The notes: a model not told the origin generated them from the letters alone. A stretch of 64,000 nucleotides of DNA from Magnolia sinica (GCF_029962835.1 NC_080573.1:90205501-90269500); one strand, 5' to 3'. Shown: positions 1 through 12,454, counted from the stretch's first letter. Program-made: numbers and translations.

Positions 1-387
1 TACTCAGCTCTTAATGCCTGAGTCATACTCGTACTCGACTCTGCTCGGCCATCAAGCATGGAATCCATGCTCGTACTCTAATCGCTTGAGTACGAGCTGA
101 GTACGAGTAGAAATCGAGTGGAGTAGAGTCCGAGTATTTGAGGCGAGTTCGAGTTCGAGTTTGAATTTGAACCCAATTTGAGCAGGGTTTTTGAGCAACG
201 AGTTTGAACTTTGAGCCGAGTTCGAGTCATAAATTGAGATTCATTTGAATTTTAATTCGATTGTCAATTGGAATTCGAAGTTGACCAAAGCAATAAAATA
301 TATAAAATGCACATAATTTATGATTAAAAAACTCCGATAATTACATTAACATATTTACATTACATTGTTTAAAATGACAATTTATAA

Positions 388-1098
388 CTAATAACCTCCA
401 TAAAAGGAGTGCCTTCCTGTATTGTCATCTGATCCATCGGAACTGCTATCTATTTTTTCATATACATATTGGTTCACTTCCTCTGAGCCAGAAGGCGAAG
501 AGATATTTCCTTCGTACTCTTTTACACTTTGAACTAGATTTTTCAAACTTTCTTTATGTGAAGAATTGTATGTATTACCCAATGCCTTATAAAATTCACC
601 GAGACGGGTCAGGAATTTGAATTTATTACTCTTTTTCTTCTTCTTGTTTGTCGTACTCTACCCTACTTCAACATCGTGTTGTCTTTGACTCGAATATCGC
701 TGAAGTTTAGAAACATCTTCTATACTACGTTTTAAGGCGAGTTAGAATTGTTCTTCCTCCAAAGCTTTTAATCTGGCTTCCTCCTCTGTATCTTTTGTGG
801 ATGTCATTCGTGTACTAGATCCAGAAGCAGAAGGTTTGGATGGAGTAGAAGGTTTTCTATTCGAATCTAACAAGGCTTGAAAAAGAATTTGGACATCCTT
901 AGGGACATTGGGGCATGGTTTTGCATCACCACCTCGACATGACAAGTGTAAGCGAAAGTGATTAGTTTTGTCCACAAACTTTGCGCCACACAAACCACAC
1001 TTAATCTTTATTTTTCCAGACCTTGGTGGTGATTCAACCAGGGAAGCGTAGTCCCAAATGTTTATCGATAGGTCAGATGACGACATATCTACACTCAA
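388..1098 (-). pseudogene. Second hAT-borne ORF: DUF659-type BED-like finger plus basic/acidic tail
   Basis: One frame runs from the ATG at 1098 to a stop at 388, with two in-frame stops near 742 and 670. The first ~50 residues carry a zinc-finger pattern, CGLCGAKFVDKTNHFRLHL then PCPNVPKDVQ, resembling the N-terminal finger of DUF659-type hAT transposases and unlike the finger of the transposase upstream. A Ser/Pro/Thr-rich stretch follows, then a KKKKKSNKFKF basic patch and an acidic, Ser/Asp-rich C-terminus. There is no catalytic core. It lies just downstream of the transposase, in the same orientation, inside the terminal repeats. It may be an accessory or regulatory ORF, or a fragment of another hAT. 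The finger is seen; the function is inference. Confidence 0.55.
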
Positions 1099-1352
1099 TT
1101 TTTAATAATAAAAAAATCAGAATATTGATAAATAATTTGAACTTGATATAGGAACCAAAGACAGCAATATAAATGTAGCAAAATTCAAAAATAAAAGCAA
1201 ATGAAGAGACATGTAAATAAATATCAAAGATTCAAAGTCTTCCAAACCACATTCCAAAAAGATCAACACTTTCATATTTGCAGTTGCAGTGAAATAATAT
1301 CACAGATCATTTAACTTTCAACCAAAAAGAATTGAAAAATCAAAAATAATTA

Positions 1353-3358
1353 CTAATCTACAGGTAGAGACTCATCACGAATCTCAATCTCCTCTTCTTC
1401 ATCATCATCATTCATATCTTCTCCCCATATCGGGCGTAATCAATCTTCCGTACAAATCAACGCTTCAACTGTATTTGGCGAAAGTGAGCTTCGATACTTG
1501 CTCACAACCCTGCTCCATGTGCTCAATGCGAATTCTGATGCCACAGTTGAAACTAGTATTGATAATATGACCCGTGCCATCACAGATAATGTAGGGTATT
1601 TTGATTCACTAACCCTCATCTTCCACCATTCCAACACATCAAATTCGAATCGCAGTACGATTGGCTCCTTGAGGTACATTTCTAGCTCTAATTCCTTAGT
1701 ATCAAATCTCATTCGTGCTTGTGCGAAGTATGCTATGTATTCATTTAGCACATCTGGATTACCAGGTACAGAAATATTCGCATCTCTACTTCTTCAACAC
1801 CCGCTGCAGGTAAAGTATTAACATACGATTTGTACAAATCTTTAAGGGCTTGACGAACCTTAGACGTCTCTGCTGCCGCTTTTTCAGTAGGATAAAGTTT
1901 CATGAAAATAAAGCTAACCAACCCCATATTACAACAAGGATCAAGAACAACTGCCAAGGATATCAACAGATGACATTCGTCCCAGTATTTATCGAACTTC
2001 GTCTTCATACCAACTGTCATCTGGCGTATGAAATTTGGACCCGCACTGGCATTTTTCTGTAGAGCATCCTTAATATTCCAAAGATACGGAAGAAACAAAT
2101 TCGCGGTTGGATACTGATTCTCAGAAAAATCTTCGTGCAATTATAAAAAACTTTGAGAAATGTGTGAACTTGTTGTGCTTTGGCCAAATCATCTTTGCTC
2201 GGCAACCAAGAATACGTTCTGTCATGCTTCGCGTATTCAGGAAATGCAATCTGTAATTCCATTGTCGTATCTAACATTTCATAGGTCGAGTTCTAACGTG
2301 TACAGGCATCCAACTTCAACATTTTTTTAGATGACACATTCAAACGTTGGATGATGTCATTCCATATACTCAGTCTTGATGGCGACTCCCTTAAATATTT
2401 CACACTTTCTCTTATGTTCTTTATAGTGTTGTCAATTTCTTTCAGCCCTTCTTGTACAATCAAATTTACAATATGGGCACAACATCTGACCTGGAATATT
2501 TTTCCTTTAAAAAATAAATTTCCTGTAGCCCTAAACTGGTTACGTAAGCATGAAATGACATTGTCATTTGCTGAAGCATTGTCTAAAGTTATTGCTGAAA
2601 TTTTCTTCTCAATGCCCTAGCCTTCTAGACAACTGTAAATACAATCTGAAATAAGTAAACCAGTATGTGGAGGAAGGTTGCGGAAGTTCAAAATTCTCTT
2701 GCATAGTTTTCAATCCTTATCGATATAGTGAGAGGTTAATGAAATGTATCCTTTTCTTTGATTGGACGCTGTCCATAAATCATACGTCAAAGCTATTCTG
2801 AACACTAAAGCCAAAACTTCTTTCAGTTTCATCTTCTCCTTTGCGTACATCTTTATGCACTCTCTGCACTGTGACGCGGGAGACATTCTCAGTCCGAGGG
2901 TTAAGGAATTGATAGAAAGCCCTAAACCCTTTACTTTCTATCATTTTGAAAGGTTTTTCTTCTAGAATCACTAATCTAGCATACCACTCATTCAGCTTCT
3001 CTTTGTCAAACTTATGAGTGGACACTACGCCTTGAGAGTCGTCCCCTTCTGACCTCGTAAATGACAGCAACTGTTTGCTGGGAGGAGGGAGTCTTGGTCT
3101 CTTAGGACACATCTTCAAATATCTAATTAGATATGTCATAGATCCTCTTTGAATCTTGCTGAATAACCCTTTGCAGTGATTACATTTTATCTTCTATACA
3201 CCGTTAATTGTCACATCTTTGAAATCATCCCACACTGCTGATCTCTTCTTATTTCCTTTGCATACAGTTGACGTATCTGTGTCTCCCTATACGATTAGAG
3301 GAGATGTGGTTGATGCACCCTTTCCAGGGGTATTGGGGCTTTCGTCTTGACTAGTCAT
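1353..3358 (-). pseudogene. hAT transposase with BED zinc finger and C-terminal dimerisation domain
   Basis: Reading from the ATG at 3358, the N-terminus has a BED-type finger: a W..F segment (VWDDFKDV), then CNHCKGLF and a distal ..LKMCPKR. The middle (about 2350-2620) reads ITLDNASANDNVISCLRNQ and RCCAHIVNLIVQEGL, the RNase H-like catalytic core typical of plant Ac/RICESLEEPER-type hAT proteins. Next comes a DUF4413-like linker (about 1745-2140). The C-terminus (about 1440-1640) has YPTLSVMARVILSI..ASEFALSTWSRVV, the hAT dimerisation domain, followed by an acidic tail ending near 1353. In-frame stops occur in the finger region and before the acidic tail (codon at 1440), and the frame changes at least twice in the middle. 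It is therefore a decayed transposase of near full family length. Confidence 0.85.
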
Positions 3359-3399
3359 ATAAAAATAAAGTTCTCGATATGTTATACGGCTATACCTAG

Positions 3400-4160
3400 A
3401 CGGTTAGACCGCTAGACAGGCATACTTACTTAACTGTCTAAATCAGTTACCCATTCAAGGTTGGATAGATTGTAATGACTTTATTTTTCAATTTAAATGC
3501 TATGCCAAAATTTCAGTAGCATCTCCCCTTATCTCTCCAGAATATATTAATCTTGTATTTGATTTTCATATCAATCATCAACACAAAGTGTGGACATTTG
3601 ATGACGGAAATAAATACATGAAATATATCCAGAGAGAAAAAGGAGAGACGAAACTAGAACAGACATATGCACTGAAATTGAAATACATGAAGACATTACA
3701 ATCTAACCCTGAACTGTCTAAAAATGGACAATTTGAGAATTTCTATGCATCAAAGAACACACTGAATCTATGTCTGGCAATAGAGAAATCCTCAAATGGG
3801 CAACTGATTATCCTATACTACAACTAGAACAATACAAATAATTCATATCTATGCAATTAAAGGAGCATGTTGAAATTGACATTCATCATCTTGCTAACTA
3901 ATAACAAAATGTAAAATGAAAAACCAAAGGAATCTTAAAGTGGTAGCATTCAATACTAACAAAGTAACAAGTAAACTATTATTTATAAAGTAAATTAAGA
4001 AACAAAGAAAACATAACTATTAGGGTTTGGATCTTGAATAGTAGAGGACAATAATTAACATATTAATAATTTCCATATTAACATATTTCCATAGTAACAT
4101 ATTTTTATATTACCAATTTCTATATTAACATATATTAGCTATATTAACATATATAGCTAA
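3400..4160. other. AT-rich non-coding part of the hAT element
   Basis: No coding similarity is visible. The stretch 4060-4160 is an AT-rich repeat of 'atattaacatat' phrases. The segment probably represents an intron or leader upstream (minus strand) of the transposase. Confidence 0.4.
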
Positions 4161-4164
4161 TATA

Positions 4165-4680
4165 TATAGCTAATATGTGTTTAGGGTCCTGATTTGGGCA
4201 GATTCGTATGCCCTATTTACAATCTTATTAGGACAGATTTAAAGGCCATCATGTGGCCCGATTTTGGACAATTTTTATGGCTCATCAATGAACATATTTA
4301 TGGCTGTTCAAGGGTCCAGATTTGGACAGATTTATGGACCATCCAAAGGTCCAAATTCGGCTAGTTTTCTGGACAATTGGCCAGATTTGAGGCCATCCAA
4401 GGTCCATATTTTGGACAAATTTGTGGGCGGTTTAACAGTCCAAAATGGACTGGTTAGTGGGTCATTTTGTGGTCCAGAATTGGACAGATACCTGAGCCAT
4501 TTAAAGTTCTAGAAAAGGACAGATTCATGGACCATCCAATGGTCCTGGTTTGGACAGTTTTCTGGGCCATCAAACGGTTCATATTTGGGGTGGCTTTCGG
4601 GCCCATTTAAAGGTGCGATTTGGGACAAATTTATGGTCCAAAGTGGCTATCCAAAATGGATAGATTGTGGGCCCTTCTCA
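4165..4680. repeat. Degenerate ~35-bp tandem repeat inside the hAT
   Basis: About 13 diverged copies of a unit close to GGTCCAGATTTGGACAGATT + TATGGACCATCCAAA are seen. GGTCC occurs at 4313, 4348 and 4401, and successive units vary from about 30 to 36 bp. Strong decay between units suggests an old array. It lies between the transposase and the leader. Confidence 0.7.
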
Positions 4681-4699
4681 TGGCAAAAAATTAGATAGA

Positions 4700-5210
4700 T
4701 TTGATGCCAATTTCTCCATCCATCTTGGGCATATTTGAATCACAAATCGAGGGTTCCACTTGCAAAAAAAAAGGGAAAAAAGAAAATTTCAGAATAACCA
4801 ATGCATACAATAATAAAAAGAAAAAGAAAAGAAAGTATGTATAGGGACTCACATGTGCGTGCAGGGCAGGGATGACGAATGAGTAGTAGGGATGAGCTGT
4901 GGCACCAGACGAGTAACAGGGGATGAACTGTGGCACCGAATGAGTGGCAACGATGAGCTCCGGCACCGGACAGGCCGCAGGGACGAGTGGCAGGGTCTAG
5001 CACCACCGGACAGGGGACAGGGGAGTGAGAGAGAGAGGGAAGAAGAGGGACGGCCGGACGGGTGCTGGGAGAGGGAGGAGAGAGAGAGAGGGGGGGGGGG
5101 GGGATTTTTTCGAACGGGCGCTGGGAGGGAAGAAGGAAAGGGGGTTTTTGAACGGGTGCTGTTTGAAAACGACCGGACTAGATTTTTTTTTTTTTTGCAC
5201 GTGTTTTTAA
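4700..5210 (-). other. CT-rich leader with a possible 5' intron of the hAT gene
   Basis: On the minus strand this is a pyrimidine-rich leader (runs of TC and C near 5060-5110). A GTGAGT donor-like site lies at 4847-4852 and a T-rich tract ending in GCAAG near 4759, compatible with a short 5' UTR intron. Long ORFs here on both strands are low-complexity and are not believed. Confidence 0.35.
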
Positions 5211-5374
5211 CGAGTCAAGTATCAAGTATCGAGTCGAGTACTGCCCTACTCGTACTCTACTCGAAATCAAAACATGTCTTAAAAAACCGATTGTACTCAG
5301 CTCTAACTCATGACGAGTCGAGTCGAGTCGAGCAAGTAACCGAGCATACTCTGCTCGTGTACAGCTCTAGCTCG

Positions 5375-6125
5375 ATGTATGGGTTCTATCCTCGCTGTCC
5401 GTCCATTTGATGGGCGTGGGACCCACGTGATGTGAATGTTTTATCTGCGCCGTCCATCTGACGGGCCCGCTATGATGTAAGTGTTTTATCCTCAGTGTCC
5501 ATCTGTGAGATCCACCTGCCATGCCATCCAGCAGCGGTGGGCCCTACCCTATTGTAAGTGTTGTATACACACCATCCATGGGACCCACTTAAATGTATGT
5601 GTTTTATGTCCACAGTCCGTCCATTTCCTGGACGTGGGCCCACCATGTTGTACGTGTTTCAGCCATGCCGTTCATCCATTTTCTGGATGCGGACCCCACC
5701 ATAATGTATGTATTCTATCTACGTCATCCAACGGCAATAGGGTCCACTCGATGTGTTTCATCCATGCGGTCCGATGGCAGTAGGTCCACTGTGATGTATT
5801 TTATCCATGCTGCCCAACAGATGTGGACCCCACCGTGATGCATTTTATCTACATCATCTAGATTTGTGGGAACCCACCTTGATTCTATATACACACCGTC
5901 CATCTGGACGGTGCTGTATTGGCTGACCATGATGTATGTGCTTTGCAACAATGCTGCCCGTCTGTTTTGTGGGACGATGGGCCCCTTGATGCATGCATTC
6001 TATATCTAGCTGTCCATTTGTTTTGTCGTGGGATGGGTGGGGTCCACCTTGAGATGTTTGAATACCCATACCGTTCACATGGAAATCCCACCTGTGATGT
6101 ATGTTTTAACCACGTTGTCCATTTG
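5375..6125. repeat. ~60-bp degenerate tandem array (CCATC..GGGCCCACC..GATGTATG)
   Basis: Units pair 'GTGGGACCCACNNTGATGTATGTG' with 'TTTTATCCATGCCGTCCATTTG'. About a dozen copies differ in length and sequence. ORFs in both strands are by-products of the repeat. Confidence 0.65.
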
Positions 6126-6129
6126 TTTT

Positions 6130-6745
6130 TGTTAAACCATGGGTTGCCCCATCAGGCCCATGTGATGTATTTATGGCCTTTGAATCAGGGCCATGTGATG
6201 TATTTATGGCCTTTGGATCAGCCCATGTGATGTATTTATGGCCATTTGGTGAGGCCCATTGTAATGTATTTTAGGCCCACAAGATGCAGCCCATGTGATG
6301 CGGCCCATTGTGACGCTTATTAGGCCAAGGTGATGCGGCCCATTGTGAGGTGTAAGGCCTAAGTGATGCGGCCCATTACGAGGTGTATTAGGCCCATGTG
6401 ATGCAGCCCATTGTGATGTATTTGCGGCCCACGTAATGAGGCCCTTTGTGATGTATGAGCGGCCCACTTAATGTACATGAGGCCCATTAGTGCGGCCTAT
6501 GTGAAGCGGCCCACTTGATGTATATGAGGCCTATCGTTGCAGCCCATCTTGATGTATATGACGCCCATTGGTGTGGCCTATCTTGATGTATATGAGACCC
6601 ATATGATGAGGCCCATTGTGATGTATTCGAGGCCCATGGAATGTGGCCCATTATGATGTATTCAAGGACCATGAGTGAGGCCCAATGCGATGTATGTGAG
6701 GCCCTTGTATGAGGCCCAAAGCGATGTATATAAGGACCGATGTGA
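6130..6745. repeat. ~30-bp GGCCCA tandem array
   Basis: About 20 copies resemble GCGGCCCATTGTGATGTATT + TGAGGCCCATG. The array is younger looking than the one before it. Inverted relatives occur in the copy C LTR (48950-49240), and similar TGGGCC-rich sequence occurs in copy B (40780-42830). Confidence 0.7.
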
Positions 6746-8307
6746 CGTGTGATTCCACCATGATGTATGCAATGATGTTTATGATAGGCCATGCCTTGGG
6801 AGCAATGACGGTTAAATGTCTACATTGTGACCTTCCCTTAGACCTCGTTAGGCCCATTCTTGATTTGAATAGGCCGTCTAGGTTCATCCTTGATATGAGG
6901 AGAGTACATAATCATCATATAACATACTTAGTATAGCTCCACGATCCATGCCCATGCGTATCATATATATGCTTAATATGAGGAGTATTTAATCATATCA
7001 TATGTCATTGGGTAGATTATTATGAGGCTCCCAGAGAGACGGAGTTGCCCCACATGGTCGCGTGGCACGCACAGGTTTGACGCATGACTGGATGGTATGA
7101 CTCATGCATATTGCAATTGTGTGACATAATCACTTGGCGCCCTAGCGATATCAGAGTTGTGGCCTCCACAGGTTCATCGTGGATAACCAGATGAGATACC
7201 AGAAATATTTGGTTATAGCACTGTAAGCACGTAGGATGTCCTTGGGTAAGAGTCCGAGAATTCTCTTGGTATCGGAGGATACCTCAACGTGTAGACCAAG
7301 TGGATACATGAGCACCTGAGTGCCGAATATCAGTATGCGGCGTCTCCCACTGTGTTGTGGTTGGTTGGGAGGGGGGTGTGGTCTTATCCGCCTGAGTGAC
7401 GGGGCAATAAGCTAGGTTGAGTATGACTAGTTCGTAAATAGGTCCGTTATCGACAATGTAGGTAGGTATTGACAGAGTACTGGCTAGGCGGATAGTGAGG
7501 TCTTTTCCACTCACTGGTTTGTGGTTAGGGAGGCGGCAGCCATTGTGGAGTGTACTAGACCCTGGTGATATCCCAGAGATGAGCTATACCGACATGTGGA
7601 CTTACTGAGTGGGAGTTGCGTACTCAGCATTTGACTCATTTATTCACTATCCACTCGGGCTGGTGGTGCGCAATCAAGTCATCGTGTGTACCTTTGCAGT
7701 GGCTAGGATTTCGGTTGGGGCGTGTGACCAACCTGAGATCAGGATTTTACCACATTGAGTCTAGCTATCCAAATTTAGGTATGGACTGGTTTGGATAGAA
7801 ATCCCTTGTGATGGACTCCACAGCCTGCGATACTACGTGCTATCATCCTGACTTCATACTCCAACTTGGTCATTTCATTCGCACTACATATTGCATTCTT
7901 GGCACTTATCTTGTGCACACACTTACACACCCTCTAAGCTTTCTATAAGCTTATGCATAATAGATGCGTGCAGGTGGCGTTAGGTCGCATCAGCGTTGAG
8001 CTTGGAGCATGCGGCTGTCTTATAGAGCTTTGATTTTCGATATATGTATATTTCCCTTTCAGCACTGTATTCAACTGTTTATATTAGTGGATATGTGATA
8101 ATGATGTTGCCTTTGTGATTTGGGTAAACTTGTGGTTATGCTTCTTATGGAACAAATTTACACTGAAAATCCTTCTTGTAGGATCTCAGGATTAGAATCT
8201 GGCGTATAAGCGCTGGGAGCCGAGAATATGGTACTACAGAGGCTGTTGGCACTGAATTCAGCAATCGGGAATTCTATGAACCTGTTTTCCGAGTTTGGGG
8301 CATGACA

Positions 8308-9246
8308 TTAACTCTTAAGGATGGGTGATGGGCCAACAATGGGGCTGAATCAGTGTTTAATCCGTATGATCTATGCTTCATCCTTAAGGCACTCAGAATC
8401 TGATTAGAATTATCATAAGATGGGCAGTGATGACAAACAAATTTTTTTATTTCAAATTTATCAACTTTTACATATATGACATTGAATTATGGTGTATACA
8501 CACCCTTCATTGCCCACCTAGTCGATTTTTATATGAGATGCCTAAGAAATACATCATGGATGGTTTAGATCTGTTAATCAATGTAAACATAATGATTTCA
8601 ATGTCAATCATATACGGGTTTGGCCCAAGAATTGTGATCATTAATCTTATAGAAGAATAGGCCCATTAATGATCACTAAAGATCAGGCCCATGAATGTTT
8701 TTAGAAGACTAATGACCTAAAGGTGTTGAGGAGTGGGCCGAGAACTCATGAGTGGGCCCATGTATCTCAACAGGGCCAGAAAAGGATTCAAGCCGGTCAC
8801 GGGTTCATAGACTAACCCCAAATAATAAGAATCGGGTCTGAGGACCCGACCTCATATAAGGAGTAGGCCCGGATGATATTCACGTTCTTATTGATGAGGA
8901 GCAGGCTATAATTGACAAGAGCGCATGATTGTATTTGTTAAGGATTGCTATAGGATTTTACATCCAAAGATTGTTATAATTTATTCTGTTTCACATGTAA
9001 TGTTATTTCATTTCATAATTGTTAATTTTAGAGACATTGGTTGTATAAGTCATTATGGGCAACCACTTATATATTCTAAATAAAATACAAATTTTTCTTT
9101 ATGTTGACTTGTCTATTCTACGCTTATCTGTTAACTCTGATGAAGAAAGAAAAAATTATATATGGGATTTTGCTCTTTATAAGTTAACACTCGATTTTTT
9201 GGAAAACAGGTTTTATACTCGGGTCCTGAAAAGCCGGGGCGTTACA
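8308..9246 (-). mobile_element. LTR-like segment with TGTAACGCCCC terminus
   Basis: Read on the minus strand from 9246 it begins TGTAACGCCCCGGCTTTTCA, like the LTR starts of this family but diverged. It also holds GGCCCA motifs. The other end could not be found; copy A may be inserted in it. Confidence 0.35.
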
Positions 9247-9285
9247 TGCATATTGGACCCCAGTTATTCCTTGGTTTTATGAACA

Positions 9286-10629
9286 TGATAATGCTTAATT
9301 TTCTATTTTAATCATATTTGTGGTGCAAGGTGAATTTAATAGCTTGGATTAAAAAGGATGTTAAAAGCATAGATTTAATGCTCAAGAATCACCAAGACCA
9401 AGAATGAAGAATGCACATATTGAAGATTTAAGAAAATCAAGTCGAGAACGAAGAAAATCGGAGTTTTGAAGTGAATTTGCGTGATCCTTGACCAGTCCCA
9501 GTTCCGGTTCGACTAGTCTTGCATACGCTCGACCGGTCCTAGACTCTGCTCGACCAGTCCTGGATCGACCAGTCGAGCTGCCTCGACTTGAACTCCAGTA
9601 ACTAAAATCGCTAAAATCAGGTCATCCTTGACTAGTCGAAGGAAACCCTTAACCAGTCCTAGGTTCGTAGCCAGCACACAAAGTGCGAAAATTTGAAGCA
9701 GTTTCTAAAAATTTTCAACTCAGTGCGAAAGTCTAAGGCCTAAAAGTATAAATAGGGGTCCTTATGGCACTCCTAGGCATCATCTAAGGTTTGAGGAGTG
9801 GAGCAAAAGCGTGGAGAAGCCATCGCCAAGAGTTTTTCTTCCCTTTCCTTAATAGTTTTTATACTTTTCTTAAGATATTCTAGTTCAATCATGTCTATGG
9901 TTGGCTAAACCTCTTAAATAGGGTTAAGAGGTGAAGCTTGTAGCGTGATGAGATGTTTCTATTACTTTGACTCATGTTTATATTGAACTCTCTTTGATTC
10001 TAGTTTGATTATAAGGAATACTTTTAGTTTTTAATGGTTCGTTGTGACTCAAATTACAATAGATCTGCGATAGCTTCGAGTATGTTCTTTTCATGTATTG
10101 AGATTGTGAAATTAGAAAATCCTGTTGTTCTCCATCGTCCCTTGGGCATGGTTGGATGATGGAATCATCCCTAACTTTCACAAATCTCTCAGATTGGTTT
10201 TGGGATTGGTAAATCTTGTTGTTTGCCTTGTCTCCTGGGCATGGTTTTATGATGGAATTACTTCCAGTTCTCATACCTCTCATCCATTGAGAACTAGGTC
10301 AAAGGAAGTTCATATTTGATTTTACTCAGATATCTTTCATTTGGATAGGATGGGACTCCATTTCCAATCGTGTGACTTGAATCAAGCATAGATCTCCTTG
10401 ATCTCAACAAGTGGATCCTTGGAAACCCTAGTTTCCTACCTTTGAGTTTCTTAAGTTTTTCATTAAATCTCTCACAATTACTTAAATATTTCAGATTTAG
10501 ATTTTCATCTTTTTCTAGTTCTTCTTCTAGTTGCTTTCAGAAAACACACGAGATTAGTCCCTGTAGATTCGACTTCGGTCTCACCGAGATTGTTACTACA
10601 TTGCGACCCTACACTTGGGGTTGTGAACA
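9286..10629 (+). mobile_element. Ty3-gypsy-type LTR (probable solo), old
   Basis: The 3' end 'CCCTGTAGATTCGACTTCGG'..'TTACTACATTGCGACCCTAC'..'CACTTGGGGTTGTGAACA' matches the usual end of Athila/Tat-type LTRs. A TATAAATAGG box is at ~9749, preceded by a run of CGACCAGTCC/GACTAGTC dyads (9490-9665). No protein domain adjoins it. Edges are approximate. GAACA occurs at 9281-9285 and 10625-10629 and could be a target duplication, but the implied LTR would then not end in CA. Confidence 0.5.
10105..10275 (+). repeat. Imperfect tandem duplication in the LTR
   Basis: Two copies of a phrase of about 80-95 bp read 'CTTGTTGTT..CCTTGTCTCCTGGGCATGGTT..GATGGAATNA..'. The second copy starts near 10216. Confidence 0.55.
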
Positions 10630-10879
10630 ATTAGCTAGAGAAAAGGAAGCCAAAAAGCTGAAAATCTATAATGACTCAGAGCTAATGGACAATCAAGTGA
10701 GAATTCTTTAAAATAATTCTCTCTCTATAAGAGGCAGATCATGAGAATTCAACGAATCAAAATAACAAGTACACAAATATTCCTTATATGCATATAATTC
10801 ATGCTATAAATAACAATTTCTAATCATATGAGCAAGAATTCTAAAATAGCAAAATAGCATGTAATTGGAGAGAGAAAAT

Positions 10880-11540
10880 TTTGATTTTTTTTTCTAGGAT
10901 ATTACACCTTGTGACTCCAACATCCTCTGATCAATCTTCATCCTCTGCTACAAGTTTTTCTATGCTAGGTATACCTCTTTCTCATACTCTTATTGCCTTA
11001 AGAAAAGAAAAGAAAAGAGTTATTCATCATACTACTCATTTATTTGATTTTTCGTGTCACGTTACTTATCCAATCCAATCATATGTATCCCTTGAAAAAT
11101 ATTCTAAACAACATGTAGCTTTCGTAAGTTCCATCTTTACCCATGTCGAACTTGACAGCTTTGCAGATGCATGATCACAAGATGAATAAAAGAAGGTTAT
11201 GCATGCAGAATTAGGAGGATTTACGAAAAGAAAAAAAAAACACTTGAAAAATAGTGCACTTGCCTAATGGAAAAAAAAAAAAAAACCAATTGGCTGCAAA
11301 TGGGTGTACAAAATCAAATAAAAAAGTGATAACATCATAAAAAGATATAAGGTTATATTGGTTGCGAAAGGATTTACCCATAATTATGGCATTGATTATT
11401 AAGAAACTTTTGCACATGTGGTCAAGATGTGCTTTATACACGTGTTGTTGTCCAATACAATTAATCAATAGTGGCCATTATATCAATTACATGTAAAAAT
11501 GTCTTTTTACATGGAGATCTTCATGAAGAAGTATAGATGA
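10880..11540 (+). pseudogene. Ty1-copia relic, integrase/RT linker to mid RT (5' piece)
   Basis: A YPIQSYVSLEKYSKQHVAFV stretch near 11060-11130 is the linker before copia reverse transcriptase. Further on, NWLQMGV-like and FLHGDLHEEV-like text marks the RT N-terminal half. The piece stops exactly at the CACTA left end. The element is broken many times (roughly ten or more breaks over both pieces) and is a fossil. Confidence 0.7.
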
Positions 11541-11760
11541 TAGTATACCAAAATCGTCATTTAGGAACAGTTTTAAACCATTCCTAAATGCTTTAGAAAC
11601 AGTTTAATACCGTTCCTAAATGAGGCGTCGTAGAAAATCAGGAATGGTTCAGAACCGTTTTGGGTACCGTTTCAATTTTTTGAAACGGAATTTTAGGAAC
11701 GGTTTTAAACTGTTCTGGCGCCAACGGTCATATTTGAGAACAGTATTTTTTTCTTATTTC
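11541..11760. repeat. CACTA left terminal and subterminal repeats
   Basis: Repeats of GGAACGGTTTTAAACCGTTC occur, including the near-palindrome CATTTAGGAAC..TTCCTAAATG (11558-11590). These are the sort of subterminal transposase-binding hairpins known for CACTA elements. Confidence 0.75.
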
Positions 11761-12150
11761 GGAACGATTTTAAACAAAAAAACCTGCTGTATAAAATAAA
11801 TTAAAATAAAATATATTTAAGCCATATTCATTTAAGAATCAAAAGATAGTAAAAACAACTATGATGTAATTTGAAACATTATTTATCTGACTTGCAAACC
11901 TGACAGTAAAAACTAAAATCTACAATGGAAGACTTCAAAATAAAAAGACAATTCAATGAAAGTCCGTCAAGCAGATGAAGAGCTCCACAATGTGATGGCC
12001 TTTTATGTACCTAACTAACAAGCAACAAGTAAAAAAATAAGAATAAAAACATGTGAATAGATTGAAAGAACAACAATCAACTATCAAAACAGTGTGAAAA
12101 TATTGTGACAATTGAACATACATATGGGGGACTGTTGTTAGTTGACTCAC

Positions 12151-12251
12151 CTGGTTTTTGGATATGATCGATGCACTCGTGACTCGAGGGGAGCTCGTTC
12201 TAGACCAAGCGAGGCAAACTTGTTCACTTGCTGGGTGCAAAAATGCATCTC
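12151..12251 (-). pseudogene. Captured exon, unrecognised gene
   Basis: A 101-bp open segment is bounded by TTTTACAG acceptor and CCAG|GTGAGT donor on the minus strand. It encodes FLHPASEQVCLAWSRTSSPR and SASIISKNQ. The sharp splice sites and codon-like sequence in AT-rich surroundings argue for a captured host exon. I do not recognise the family. Confidence 0.45.
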
Positions 12252-12454
12252 CTGTAAAATTTATAACAACATAAGAACACCACCTATGGTAGTTCAACAA
12301 GGAAACTCCGGCAATCGTCTTAACTGAAACTTGTAATGCATATAGAACTAGCAAAAGGTAGAGATGCTGAAAATTTCTGCTGAGGAATGTTCAAAATCCA
12401 GAATGTAATACTCTAGATTCTTATGAGAAATGCATCATGTACATTGTAAAAAGA

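Larger units (their letters stand above)
1..5368 (-). mobile_element. hAT-family DNA transposon, right part, broken
   Basis: Both ends carry dense ACTCG/CGAGT subterminal motifs (about 1-240 and 5215-5368), and the minus strand between them encodes hAT transposase pieces. Read inward on the minus strand, the right end starts TAGAGCTGTACACGAGCAGA, a usual hAT terminus, placing the boundary near 5368. The left terminus lies outside the window, so no 8-bp target duplication can be confirmed; the candidate right copy is 5369-5376. The element holds two separate minus-strand ORFs (transposase at 1353-3358 and a second finger ORF at 388-1098), a tandem repeat and a CT-rich leader. Stops and frame changes show it is no longer autonomous. 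It appears inserted in the long LTR that starts at 5369. Confidence 0.8.
5369..8307 (-). mobile_element. Long LTR (copy A) of a TGTCATGCCCC...TTACA family, partial
   Basis: The minus strand begins TGTCATGCCCCAAACTCGG at 8307 and matches the starts of the complete copies at 39425 and 47510. Its sequence past 7000 matches their 'CCTCACTATTCGCC..GGCGAGTAAGGCCACACCCC' part. The distal end is missing here, apparently because the hAT lies in it and the rest is left of the window. No protein domain is present. Family assignment is inferred: probably Ty3-gypsy. Confidence 0.65.

Noticed and set aside
4892-5410. Long plus-strand ORF (172 codons) rich in Arg/Glu/Gly
   Set aside because: It runs over a GA-rich simple repeat and the hAT terminus, on the strand opposite to the element's genes, and shows no domain.
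5591-6230. Several 75-103-codon ORFs with His/Cys-rich text
   Set aside because: They are readings of the GATGTATG..CCACC tandem repeat on both strands.
6130-6745. Regularly spaced repeats resembling a CRISPR array
   Set aside because: Units are degenerate with no unique spacers, and the context is a plant LTR.
9281-10629. GAACA as target duplication of a solo LTR 9286-10624
   Set aside because: The LTR would then not end in CA, and related LTRs of this type seem to include GTGAACA as their end. Kept only as a possibility.
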